A DNA stretch of 64,000 nucleotides from Corynebacterium comes (GTDB lineage Bacteria > Actinomycetota > Actinomycetes > Mycobacteriales > Mycobacteriaceae): NCBI RefSeq assembly GCF_009734405.1, contig NZ_CP046453.1:1736001-1800000 (forward strand), read 5' to 3'. The notes under the pieces are model-generated. The model did no database searches, was not told the origin of the DNA, and saw only the letters and a list, made by a program, of their open reading frames with translations. Of the stretch, positions 41,288 to 49,645 are shown in pieces (the stretch's first letter is position 1; every line of letters begins with the position of its first letter). The position numbers and the translations under genes are program-made.

Positions 41288-41830
41288 ATGCCACTGTCCC
41301 GCGCGACCCTGCTCCCCGCCCTCCGTCCCGCCGCCTGGTCCACCCGACGGGGTTTGAGTGACGACGGTTTCTGCGACGCCGTCGCCACCATCTCGCTGTC
41401 GCATGAGCTCTGCGCCGCGTTCGTGTGCGGCGATGTCGACGTCAGCTACCGGGGCCTGGGGGAACTGGACCTGTCGGCGCACCGCGCGTGGGAGCTGGCC
41501 GCCCGCAACCTCATCGCGCGGGCGCAGACCCCCGAGGGTATCCGGGTCCTCACCCGGCCTTATTCCGGCGGTCTGCAGGTGGCCATGCCCGGGGCGCCGG
41601 CCACCAGCTGGTTGGCTCACCCGCACACCCTGACCATTCTCGACGGGCACCTCGCCCACCTGCTCGGCGAGCCGGTGGCCTGGTGGATTTCCTCGTCGGA
41701 GAAGCTGGTGGCGGTGCCACGGGCGGGCGTCGAGAAGCAGGGATTCGGGGACGAGGGCACACTCGTGGAGTGGCGCCACGGTTTCCCCGCACCTGTGTCA
41801 CGTCCCACCCCGGTGCCTTCTCCCGCCTAG
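41288..41830 (+). CDS. Hypothetical protein (180 aa)
   Basis: I do not recognise this protein. It is predicted soluble and cytoplasmic, with a compact domain (about 15-165) containing GLSDDGFCDAVATISLSHEL, ARAQTPEGIRVLTRP and WLAHPHTLTILDGHL. The C-terminus is Pro-rich and probably disordered. It lies 49 bp before treY on the same strand and could be co-transcribed. Codon use matches the neighbours. Confidence 0.75.
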   Translation: MPLSRATLLPALRPAAWSTRRGLSDDGFCDAVATISLSHELCAAFVCGDVDVSYRGLGELDLSAHRAWELAARNLIARAQTPEGIRVLTRPYSGGLQVAMPGAPATSWLAHPHTLTILDGHLAHLLGEPVAWWISSSEKLVAVPRAGVEKQGFGDEGTLVEWRHGFPAPVSRPTPVPSPA

Positions 41831-41879
41831 GCTGGCAGGTGCACTTTTCCTTATTCTCATTCTTGACCCGAGGAGTTTC

Positions 41880-44360
41880 ATGCGACGTCCGATCACCGCC
41901 ACCTACCGTCTGCAACTGCGGGGACCACAGGCGGACCCGTCGGGGCGGTCTTTCGGTTTCGCCGAGGCCGCTGCCCAGGTTCCGTATCTCCAGGCCCTCG
42001 GTGTCAGCCACATCTACCTCTCCCCCATCTTCACGGCTGACCCCACCTCCACGCACAACTACGACGTCACCGACCCCACAGAGGTGAATCCTGAGCTCGG
42101 TGGCATCGAGGGGCTGCGCGAGCTGAAGGCCGTCGCCCATGAGGCGGGGTTGGGGCTGATCATCGATATCGTGCCCAACCACCTGGGCGTGGAGAACCCA
42201 CGTCTGAACAAGTGGTGGTGGGACGTGCTCAAGAACGGGCGGGACTCCGAGTACGAGCACTACTTCGACATCGACTGGCACGAGGACAACGGTGCCGGGG
42301 GAAAGCTCGGTATGCCCGTGCTGGGCGAGCCCGGCGACGAGGACAAACTCGAGCTGCGCGAGGAGGACGGGGAAATTCTGCTGGCCTACTACGACCACGT
42401 CTTCCCCGTCGCCGACGGCACGTGCTCCGGTGTCGACGATGACGTGCAGGCCGTCTACGACCGCCAGTCCTACCGCCTGATGTACTGGCGCGACGGCGTG
42501 ATCTCCTACCGCCGCTTCTTCTCCGTCAACGGGCTGGCGGGAATCCGGCAGGAGGATCCGCTCGTCTTCGAGCACACCCACCGCATCATCCGTCAGCTCA
42601 TCGCCGAGGACCTCATCGACGGCGTGCGGGTCGACCACCCGGATGGCCTGAGCGACCCGTTCGGCTACCTCAACCGTCTGCGGGAGGTCGTCGGACCGGA
42701 CCGCTGGCTCCTGGTGGAGAAGATCCTCGAGGTGGACGAGGTCCTCGACCCCCGTCTCGCCGTCGACGGCACCACCGGCTACGACGCTCTCCGTGAACTC
42801 GACGGCGTCTTCGTCGCCCGCGCGGCGGAGGAGTCCCTCTCGATGCTGGCGCTCCAGCACACCGGTTCCACCTGGGACGAGGCCGCGATGGCCGTGACCC
42901 AGCAGCAGCTGAAGCGGGAGGTCGCCGGCGAGGAACTCTCCGCCGAGATCCGCCGTCTGGCCCGGGCGATACGCCGGGACAACTTCTCCACCGCCGGCTC
43001 GGGTGTCTCCGAGGACAACCTCATCACCACCATCACCGAACTGGTTGCGGCGATGCCCGTGTACCGCGCCGACTACCTCTCGCTCTCCCGTGTCACCGCG
43101 ACCATCGTGGCGGAGATGTCGCGCCGTTTCCCGTCCCGCCGCCCGGCCCTCGATCTCATCGTCGCCGCGCTCAACGCCAACGCCGAGGCTAAGATCCGCT
43201 TCGCGCAGGTGTGCGGCGCCGTGATGGCCAAGGGCGTCGAGGACACCACCTTCTACCGCGCCTGCCGCCTGGTCGCTCTCCAGGAGGTCGGTGGCGCGCC
43301 GGGCCGTTTCGGCGTCTCCTCCGCCGAGTTCCATCTGCTCCAGCAGGAACGCGCCCGGCTGTGGCCCAGGGCGATGACCACGCTGTCCACCCATGACACC
43401 AAGCGTGGTGAGGACGTCCGGGCCCGCATCATCGAGCTGACCGAGCGGCCCCGCGAATTCTTCGAGTTCATCCACCGCGTCATCTCCGTGGTTCCCGCCC
43501 CGGACGCCGGTACCGGTCATTTCCTCATTCAGAACCTGCTGGGGGTGTGGCCCGCCGACGGGCAGATCACGGAGCAGCTCAAGGAGCGGTTCCGCACGTA
43601 CACCATCAAGGCGGTGCGCGAGGCCAGCGTGCACACCACGTGGACCGACCCGGTCGAGCACTTCGAGACGGCCGTGCTCGACTGGGTGGAGGCGCTTCTC
43701 GACGGCCCCGTCACCTCACTGATCACCGAATTCGTCGGCCCTCTCGCACGCGGTGCCACGTCCATTTCGCTCGGCCGCAAGCTCCTGCAGCTCACCGGCC
43801 CGGGCATTCCGGACATCTACCAGGGCACCGAGTTCTTCGACGACTCCCTCGTCGACCCCGACAACCGGCGGTTCGTGGACTACACCGCCCGGCAGCAGAC
43901 GTTGGCCAGCCTCCAGGAGGGTGTGGACTGGAATGACCTGGCCGCGGAGGCCGCGTGCCAGACGACCGCCACGGGCGCCTACCCGCATCTGGACCTCTAC
44001 GGTGACCGGGCGAAACTGCACGTTGTCCATGAGGGGCTGAAGGTGCGCCAGGATCACCCCGAGTACTTCGTCGGTGGCGAGACGGAGGCGGTGTTCGCCG
44101 TCGGCTCAGCCGATTCCCATCTCATCGGTCTGGCCCGGGGCCACGCGGATGTGCCCGGCGCGGCGGGCATCGGCGTGATCACGCTGGCCACCCGTCGCCC
44201 GCTGCGCCTGGCGGAGCGCGGCGGCTGGGAGGCCACGACCGTCACTCTGCCGGAGGGAACGTGGTTGGACCGCCTCACGGGTCAGGTCTACGAGTCGACG
44301 GTGCCGCTGGGGGAGGTCTTCGCACTGTTCCCCACCGCTCTGCTGGTCAGAAATGTCTGA
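41880..44360 (+). CDS. treY: Maltooligosyl trehalose synthase
   Basis: TreY converts the reducing end of maltodextrins into a trehalose unit, which TreZ then releases. The 826-aa GH13 protein has ATYRLQLRG at the start, the STHNYDVTDPT and IIDIVPNHLG segments, DGVRVDHPDGL with the nucleophile Asp, and WLLVEKILE with the acid Glu. GAGGAG precedes the ATG by 4 nt. It overlaps relS by 8 bp. treZ lies 3.5 kb downstream, separated from it by relS and other genes. Confidence 0.96.
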   Translation: MRRPITATYRLQLRGPQADPSGRSFGFAEAAAQVPYLQALGVSHIYLSPIFTADPTSTHNYDVTDPTEVNPELGGIEGLRELKAVAHEAGLGLIIDIVPNHLGVENPRLNKWWWDVLKNGRDSEYEHYFDIDWHEDNGAGGKLGMPVLGEPGDEDKLELREEDGEILLAYYDHVFPVADGTCSGVDDDVQAVYDRQSYRLMYWRDGVISYRRFFSVNGLAGIRQEDPLVFEHTHRIIRQLIAEDLIDGVRVDHPDGLSDPFGYLNRLREVVGPDRWLLVEKILEVDEVLDPRLAVDGTTGYDALRELDGVFVARAAEESLSMLALQHTGSTWDEAAMAVTQQQLKREVAGEELSAEIRRLARAIRRDNFSTAGSGVSEDNLITTITELVAAMPVYRADYLSLSRVTATIVAEMSRRFPSRRPALDLIVAALNANAEAKIRFAQVCGAVMAKGVEDTTFYRACRLVALQEVGGAPGRFGVSSAEFHLLQQERARLWPRAMTTLSTHDTKRGEDVRARIIELTERPREFFEFIHRVISVVPAPDAGTGHFLIQNLLGVWPADGQITEQLKERFRTYTIKAVREASVHTTWTDPVEHFETAVLDWVEALLDGPVTSLITEFVGPLARGATSISLGRKLLQLTGPGIPDIYQGTEFFDDSLVDPDNRRFVDYTARQQTLASLQEGVDWNDLAAEAACQTTATGAYPHLDLYGDRAKLHVVHEGLKVRQDHPEYFVGGETEAVFAVGSADSHLIGLARGHADVPGAAGIGVITLATRRPLRLAERGGWEATTVTLPEGTWLDRLTGQVYESTVPLGEVFALFPTALLVRNV

Positions 44361-45378
44361 TCGTATCGCCCGGCTGGGCAGCCGCTACCACGAGTGGATA
44401 CGGGCCCACCCGGACGCCGAGAAGGACTTCGGCGCAGCGGTGGAGGATCTGCTGGCTGACGCCGGCGTCACCTACGATCGTGTCGTGGCCCGCGTGAAGG
44501 ACTGGTCCTCGATGAAGACCAAGGCCTACAAGAAGCGAGCGAACGGCGACTGGATGTATCCGGATCCGTGGGAGGACATCCATGATCTCATCGGCGTGCG
44601 GGTGACCGTTTTCCATTCAACGGAGATCCCGGTGGCGATCGGTGCGCTCCAGCAGTCCTTCAGGGTGGAACGTTCGGTGGACAAGACCGCGGAGACGCGG
44701 ATCTCCGGTGGCTTCGGATACGGTTCGCACCACCTCGTTCTCACGGTCGACGAGAACTCCTCCGACATCGAGGAGCTCTCCGGTCATCAGGGCGTCAACT
44801 TCGAGGTGCAGGTGCGCACGGTACTGCAGCACGCGTGGGCCGAGTTCGAGCACGACATCCGTTACAAGCGTGGCCTGGACACCGTGGATCCGCGGGTTGA
44901 CCGTGCCTTCACCCTGGCGGCGGGTCTCATCGAACTGGCGGACCAGCAGTTCGACCAGATCGCCGCCCTGCAGTACACGGACGACTCCGCCGCCGATGAC
45001 GTGGAGCTCACGGCGGAGACCCTCCCCGGTGTGCTGGCGATGCTGCTGGGCAACCGTTTCCCGCGCTCACGCTCAGAGAACTACCGCTTCCTCATGGAGA
45101 TCCTGGCCGCCGACGGCATCACCACCGTGGCGGAGCTGGATTCCCTGCTCAACGACATGGACATCGATGCTGTCCGCAACGCCATGCGGTACCGTTTCCA
45201 CCCCGGCCAGATCAGGCTCATCGACGATCTTCTGCTGCGGCGCTACGGCCAGGACCACATAGCCAGGACGGGAAAGATCGGGCAGAGACCCGATTCCCGC
45301 CCCGGTCATCTGGCTCGCCGGCTGAAGTCGATGCGCGCCGTGCGCATCATGCGCGAAGAAAGAAGTGACAGGCAGTAA
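44353..45378 (+). CDS. relS: Small alarmone synthetase RelS
   Basis: The 341-aa protein has a RelA/SpoT synthetase domain and no hydrolase, TGS or ACT domain. Key elements: RVKDWSSMKTKAYKKR (ATP side), DIHDLIGVRVTVF with the catalytic Asp, GYGSHHLVL, and FEVQVRTVLQHAWAEFEHD. C. glutamicum has a homologue (RelS) at the equivalent place next to treY that makes pppGpp, ppGpp or pGpp-type nucleotides. The C-terminal about 130 residues form a helical extension not found in short SAS enzymes. It starts inside the last 8 bp of treY, so its translation may depend on treY. Confidence 0.92.
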   Translation: MSDRIARLGSRYHEWIRAHPDAEKDFGAAVEDLLADAGVTYDRVVARVKDWSSMKTKAYKKRANGDWMYPDPWEDIHDLIGVRVTVFHSTEIPVAIGALQQSFRVERSVDKTAETRISGGFGYGSHHLVLTVDENSSDIEELSGHQGVNFEVQVRTVLQHAWAEFEHDIRYKRGLDTVDPRVDRAFTLAAGLIELADQQFDQIAALQYTDDSAADDVELTAETLPGVLAMLLGNRFPRSRSENYRFLMEILAADGITTVAELDSLLNDMDIDAVRNAMRYRFHPGQIRLIDDLLLRRYGQDHIARTGKIGQRPDSRPGHLARRLKSMRAVRIMREERSDRQ

Positions 45379-45423
45379 CATGGTGGGGAACAACACTGTT
45401 TGTCCGATAAGGAGCACTGTCCC

Positions 45424-45558
45424 ATGAGTCTGGTCTCGTCCATTCGTGAAGATTTCCCCCTGCTGGCCGATGCCATCCACGTGTGGGCGCTTTCCATCGC
45501 GGACTACTTCCGTCCGATGGGAATCGACTTCCCGCCCGCGGACTGGAGCCTGTTCTAA
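45424..45558 (+). CDS. Predicted 44-aa small protein
   Basis: This short ORF has a strong Shine-Dalgarno AAGGAGC (45409-45415) nine bases before its ATG. The product begins MSLVSSIREDFPLLADAIHV, continues with ALSIADYF and ends PPADWSLF. It is an acidic, amphipathic helix without a signal peptide, with three Trp/Tyr-type residues. The size and amphipathic nature recall the short cell-wall porins PorA and PorH of corynebacteria, but I see no sequence match, so this is only a suggestion. It lies 45 bp after relS. Confidence 0.6.
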   Translation: MSLVSSIREDFPLLADAIHVWALSIADYFRPMGIDFPPADWSLF

Positions 45559-45572
45559 CCCACACCCGCTTT

Positions 45573-45592
45573 GTTGACGTATCATCGTCAAC
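45573..45592 (+). promoter_or_regulatory. Palindromic operator over the -10 of the monooxygenase gene
   Basis: GTTGACG-TATCAT-CGTCAAC is a perfect 7-bp inverted repeat around a 6-bp spacer. The spacer TATCAT (45580-45585) is itself a -10 match, and the repeat ends at the base before the ATG at 45593. A repressor bound here would block a leaderless promoter. No regulator gene is adjacent, so its identity is unknown. Confidence 0.65.
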
Positions 45593-46615
45593 ATGAGCAG
45601 ACACATCTCTTTCGGCCTCGACACCTTCGGCGACGTCACAGTCACACCTTCCGGCACCCCCGTCCCCCACGACCAGGTGCTGCGTGACGTGGTCGCGGAA
45701 GCTGTCGAGGCCGATCGCGTCGGCGTCGACGTCTTCGGCGTCGGCGAACACCACCGCGACGACTACGCCATCTCCGCACCCGACATCGTCCTGGCCGCCA
45801 TCGCAGGACAGACCACCACCATCCGCCTGACCACCTCCGTCATCGTGTTGTCCTCGGATGAGCCGGTCCGGATCTTCGAACGCTTCTCCACCCTCCAGGC
45901 GATCTCCTCCGGCCGCGCCGAAATGACCCTGGGTCGTGGCTCCTTCATCGAGTCATTCCCGCTCTTCGGCTACGACCTCAAGGACTACGAGCGACTCTTC
46001 GAGGAGAAGCTCGAGCTCATGCGCGTGCTTCTGGACGCCGACGCCTCCCGCTCCCCCATCCCCTGGGACCGCGGTCCCGAGCGCGTGTACCCGCCGACCG
46101 CCACTCCGCTGCAGGCCTGGGTCGCGGTGGGTGGTTCCCCGGAGTCCGTGATCCGCGCCGCCCGACTCCGTATGCCCCTCATGCTGGCCGTCATCGGCGG
46201 TGCCGCACGCCGTTTCCGCCCCTTCGTCGATCTGTACAAGAGGGCCAACGAGGAGTTCGGCCAGCCGCAGGCCCCCGTCGGTGTGCATTCCCCGGGCCTG
46301 ATCGCCCCCACCGACGCCGAGGCGCAGGAGCGTCTCTACGAGCACTGGGTCGCCGGCCAACGCCGCATCGGTGCCGAGCGCGGCTGGCCCGCCCCCACTC
46401 TGGAACAGTTCACCGGGGAGATCAACCACGGCGCGCTCTACGTCGGTTCCCCCGAGACGGTGGCGGCGAAGATCGCGGACACGGTGCGGGCGCTCGACCT
46501 GGACAGGTTCACCCTCAAGTACGCCAACGGACCCGTCGCGCACGAGCACAACATGGAGACCATCCGCCTCTACGGCGAGGAGGTCATCCCGCGGGTGCGG
46601 GAGCTGCTTCAGTAG
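45593..46615 (+). CDS. Luciferase-like (LLM class) flavin-dependent monooxygenase
   Basis: The 340-aa protein belongs to the bacterial luciferase-like family, TIM-barrel enzymes using FMN or F420. It has GLDTFGDV at the start, VFGVGEHHRDDYA, RLTTSVIVLSS, and AVGGSPESVIRAARL with the phosphate-binding turn. The substrate is unknown. The gene has its own promoter under a palindromic operator. Its 3' end overlaps the convergent S4-domain gene by 7 bp. Confidence 0.93.
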   Translation: MSRHISFGLDTFGDVTVTPSGTPVPHDQVLRDVVAEAVEADRVGVDVFGVGEHHRDDYAISAPDIVLAAIAGQTTTIRLTTSVIVLSSDEPVRIFERFSTLQAISSGRAEMTLGRGSFIESFPLFGYDLKDYERLFEEKLELMRVLLDADASRSPIPWDRGPERVYPPTATPLQAWVAVGGSPESVIRAARLRMPLMLAVIGGAARRFRPFVDLYKRANEEFGQPQAPVGVHSPGLIAPTDAEAQERLYEHWVAGQRRIGAERGWPAPTLEQFTGEINHGALYVGSPETVAAKIADTVRALDLDRFTLKYANGPVAHEHNMETIRLYGEEVIPRVRELLQ

Positions 46616-46983
46616 TCGGTCCTGCCCCGCAGGCGGTCGAGGTCACGCCTCTCGCGTTTCGTCGGCCGCCCGGCCCCCCGGTCCCGGCGCGGCAACGACG
46701 CCAGGATCTCCTTCGGCGGGGGCGGTGGCGAGTGGTCGAGGTAACAGGTCCTGGCCACCGGCGCGCCGACGCGCTTCCGCACCGTGGTAACCACCTCCAG
46801 GTCGAGTTCGCGGTGGTTGACCCACGCGCGCACCCGGTCCCCGGGCACCACCTGCTGGGCGGGTTTGACCGCGTGCCCGTTGAGTTTCACATGGCCGGCA
46901 CGCACGGCGGCGGCGGCCTCGGAACGCGTCTTGAAGATCCGCACGGCCCATACCCACACGTCGATACGAACTGCTTCACTCAT
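46609..46983 (-). CDS. S4-domain RNA-binding protein (Hsp15/HslR type)
   Basis: The 124-aa protein starts with an S4 domain (IDVWVWAVRIFKTRSEA to HVKLNGHAVKP) and ends with a basic Arg/Lys-rich tail (RPTKRERRDLDRLRGR). It resembles the heat-shock protein Hsp15, which binds stalled 50S subunits carrying nascent chains; that role is inferred from the family. The start is ATG at 46983, 7 bp after a small membrane gene on the same strand. Confidence 0.9.
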   Translation of the reverse strand: MSEAVRIDVWVWAVRIFKTRSEAAAAVRAGHVKLNGHAVKPAQQVVPGDRVRAWVNHRELDLEVVTTVRKRVGAPVARTCYLDHSPPPPPKEILASLPRRDRGAGRPTKRERRDLDRLRGRTDY

Positions 46984-46990
46984 GTTGCGC

Positions 46991-47224
46991 CTAGTGGTTG
47001 TCCTTGTGGTTGACGATCTTCTGGATCTTGTTCCAGTTGTAGAAGCCACCCACCACAGCCACGATGAGACCGAGGACGAGCCAGCTCCAGCTGGTGAACA
47101 GCAGGCCGAGGGCGAGGCCACCGACCACACCTCCGCCGACGCTGAGGGCGGCGTTGCGGGTGTACCTCCGTACGGCCTGCTTCCGCTGTTCGATCGGGTT
47201 GTTCGGGCGACGTTGCATGGTCAT
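46991..47224 (-). CDS. Small membrane protein (77 aa)
   Basis: A basic N-terminus (QRRPNNPIEQRKQAVRRY) precedes two hydrophobic segments (about residues 28-45 and 48-64) and a short charged tail. I do not recognise a function. Three ATG codons lie close together; 47224 is preferred because AGGATGG lies five bases upstream, with 47233 and 47218 as alternatives. It sits between the YigZ-type gene and the S4 gene, all on the minus strand, with gaps of about 10 bp or less. Confidence 0.78.
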   Translation of the reverse strand: MTMQRRPNNPIEQRKQAVRRYTRNAALSVGGGVVGGLALGLLFTSWSWLVLGLIVAVVGGFYNWNKIQKIVNHKDNH

Positions 47225-47234
47225 GCGCACCATC

Positions 47235-47873
47235 CTAGTACTCGATCCACGCGGTGCCCGCCTCGCTCGGCGCGACAGTGCCGGCGGTCAGCGACGCGAG
47301 TGTGGACTCCAGCGCCTCACGCCCGCCCGGGGCGACCGCCAGCGTGTACGTGACCGCCGCCCCGTAATCGGCACCGGTGACTGACACGCCCCGGGCGCGC
47401 AGGTCCGCCTCCAGCCGGCCGGCCTCGGCATGCGGGACCTCGATCCGGTAGAGCTCCCGGATCGCGCGGGTGACCCGCTCCACCTTCGGCAGAAGCTCGC
47501 CCACGGACTGGGAGTAGGCGTGCACCAGCCCGCCCGTCCCGAGCTTGATGCCGCCGAACCAGCGGACGACGACCACGGTGGCGTCGAGAAGCTCCGACCC
47601 CCTGAGCACGTCGAGCATCGGCTTGCCCGCGGTTCCGGAGGGCTCACCGTCATCGGAGGAACGCTCGACCGGGTGCGAGCCCTCCACGTGGATGAGGTAG
47701 GCGCTGCAGTGATGGCGGGCGTCCGGGTATCGGGCACGGATCTCGTGGATGAAGTCCCGGGCGGCATCGTCCGTCGGGGTGCGGCGGGCGAGCGAGAGAA
47801 AGCGGGAGCGTTTGACCTCCCACTCGTGCGTCCACGTCCGGTCGGCGGCGGGCAGCTGGTAGGTCGTGAGCAT
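47235..47873 (-). CDS. IMPACT (YigZ) family protein
   Basis: The 212-aa protein has the IMPACT-family signature SSDDGEPSGTAGKPML and VVVRWFGGIKLGTGGL. Its C-terminal domain has a ferredoxin-like pattern (YRIEVPHAEAGRLEADL). Bacterial members are thought to act on translation or proteolysis, but the role is not settled. The ATG at 47873 is 8 nt after TACTAT on the minus strand, so the mRNA is probably leaderless. It diverges from treZ. Confidence 0.9.
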   Translation of the reverse strand: MLTTYQLPAADRTWTHEWEVKRSRFLSLARRTPTDDAARDFIHEIRARYPDARHHCSAYLIHVEGSHPVERSSDDGEPSGTAGKPMLDVLRGSELLDATVVVVRWFGGIKLGTGGLVHAYSQSVGELLPKVERVTRAIRELYRIEVPHAEAGRLEADLRARGVSVTGADYGAAVTYTLAVAPGGREALESTLASLTAGTVAPSEAGTAWIEY

Positions 47874-47914
47874 GAGCACTGATAGTAGCTGGCCGTTTGA
47901 GTAGCCTGGGGCGC
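47874..47914. promoter_or_regulatory. 41-bp divergent leaderless promoters of yigZ-type gene and treZ
   Basis: The minus strand carries TACTAT (47882-47887), 8 nt from the YigZ-type ATG. The plus strand carries TAGCCT (47902-47907), 7 nt from the treZ ATG. The two -10 elements are 14 bp apart. Confidence 0.55.
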
Positions 47915-49645
47915 ATGACTGCTCATGAACCGTTCTCCGTGTGGGCGCCCCATGCCCGGGATGTCCGACTCCGACTGACAGAAGATTGCCTCCCGATGCG
48001 GGCCACCGAAGGTCACTGGTGGGTCGCGGACCGGGTGGCGAAACCCGGCCAGCGCTACGGTTTCGAAATCTTCGATGGAAAAGAGTGGTCGAAGACGCTG
48101 CCCGATCCGCGCAGCACGGCCCAGCCGGACGGCGTGCACGGACTCAGCGAGGTGACCGACCCGGCGTTCCCGTGGACCTCGGATCTCTGGACCGGCCGCA
48201 CCCTGGCCGGGCAGGTCATCTACGAACTCCACGTGGGCACCTTCACGCCGGCCGGCACGTTCGAGGGGGTCATCGGGAAACTCGATTACCTGCGCGATCT
48301 GGGGGTCACCGCCATTGAACTCATGCCGGTCCAGCCTTTCGGCGGCGAGCGTAACTGGGGTTATGACGGCGTGGAATGGCACGCCGTCCACCAGGGCTAC
48401 GGCGGCCCCGAGGGCCTGAAGAAGCTTGTCGACGCCGCCCACAACGCCGGCCTCGGCGTCATCCTCGACGTCGTGTACAACCACTTCGGCCCCGACGGAA
48501 ACTACAACGGCATGTTCGGCCCCTACACCGTCGGCGGCAACACCGGCTGGGGTGAGTTGGTCAACATCTCCGGTCCGGATTCGGACGAGGTGCGCGCCTA
48601 CATCCTCGACGCCGTGCGCCTGTGGCTGGCGGAGTTCCGTATCGACGGCCTGCGTCTCGACGCCGTCCACTCCCTGGACGACCGCGGCGCCTACTCCCTC
48701 CTGGAGCAGATGCAGGTCGTCGCCGACGACGTCGCCACGCGGACCTCGGTGCCGCGCTACCTCATCGCCGAGTCCGACCTCAACGATCCCCGCCTGATCA
48801 CCGGAACCGACGGCGGCGGCTACGGACTCGCCGGGCAGTGGGTCGACGACATCCACCACGCCCTGCACACCCTCGTCTCAGGCGAGAAGCACGCCTACTA
48901 CGAGGACTACGGCTCCCTCGGGGCCCTGGCGAAGACCCTGCGGGAGGGTTATTTCTTCACCGGCACCTGGTCCTCCTACCGCGGACGGACCCACGGCCGT
49001 GCCCTGGACACCACCGCCATCCCCGCCCATCGTCTGGTCACGTACACCACCACCCACGACCAGTCCGGCAACCGGGCCCGCGGCGACCGACCGTCGATGA
49101 CGCTGACCCCTGCCCAGCAGGTGCTCAAGGCGGCGGTCATCTACGCCTCCCCCTTCACCCCGATGCTGTTCATGGGCGAGGAGTTCGGGGCACAGACGCC
49201 CTTCGCCTTCTTCTGTTCCCACACCGACGACACGCTCAACCAGCTCACCTCAGAAGGCCGCAAGCGCGAGTTCGCCCGCTCCGGCTGGGACCACGACGAA
49301 GTCCCCGACCCCGCTGATCCCGCCACCTTCGAGGCCTCACGACTGGACTGGGACTTCAGCGCTGAGCAGGAGGAGATCCACGCCGCCTACCGGGAACTGC
49401 TGCGCCTGCGGCGCGACCTCGGACTCGCCCGCCCCGACCTGTCGAAGCTCATCGTGGAGACGGGTTCCGAGGACGAGAAGTGGCTGGCCATGGGGCACGA
49501 GGACGTCATCCTGGTGGCCAACCTCTCCGATCAGCCCGTCACCGCCCCCTACGGCGGCGAGCTGATCTGGTCCTTCACGCAGCCTTCGGTGGAACTGGAC
49601 CGGACCGCGCTGGGGCCGTGGGAGTTCGCGCTGCTCAGGCGCTAG
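47915..49645 (+). CDS. treZ: Malto-oligosyltrehalose trehalohydrolase
   Basis: TreZ cuts trehalose off the maltooligosyl-trehalose made by TreY. The 576-aa GH13 enzyme has an N-terminal CBM48-like domain (FSVWAPHARDV), DVVYNHFGPDG, DGLRLDAVHSL with the nucleophile Asp, LIAESDLND with the acid/base Glu, and TTHDQSGNRARG. The ATG at 47915 is 7 nt after TAGCCT, with no Shine-Dalgarno; an upstream in-frame codon would precede the transcription start. Its TAG stop shares the bases CTAG with the ilvA stop. Confidence 0.96.
   Translation: MTAHEPFSVWAPHARDVRLRLTEDCLPMRATEGHWWVADRVAKPGQRYGFEIFDGKEWSKTLPDPRSTAQPDGVHGLSEVTDPAFPWTSDLWTGRTLAGQVIYELHVGTFTPAGTFEGVIGKLDYLRDLGVTAIELMPVQPFGGERNWGYDGVEWHAVHQGYGGPEGLKKLVDAAHNAGLGVILDVVYNHFGPDGNYNGMFGPYTVGGNTGWGELVNISGPDSDEVRAYILDAVRLWLAEFRIDGLRLDAVHSLDDRGAYSLLEQMQVVADDVATRTSVPRYLIAESDLNDPRLITGTDGGGYGLAGQWVDDIHHALHTLVSGEKHAYYEDYGSLGALAKTLREGYFFTGTWSSYRGRTHGRALDTTAIPAHRLVTYTTTHDQSGNRARGDRPSMTLTPAQQVLKAAVIYASPFTPMLFMGEEFGAQTPFAFFCSHTDDTLNQLTSEGRKREFARSGWDHDEVPDPADPATFEASRLDWDFSAEQEEIHAAYRELLRLRRDLGLARPDLSKLIVETGSEDEKWLAMGHEDVILVANLSDQPVTAPYGGELIWSFTQPSVELDRTALGPWEFALLRR

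Noticed and set aside
41550..43661. A 703-codon open frame opposite treY and its neighbour
   Set aside because: It crosses two well-supported plus-strand genes and their start signals and has no recognisable domain, so it is a shadow frame.
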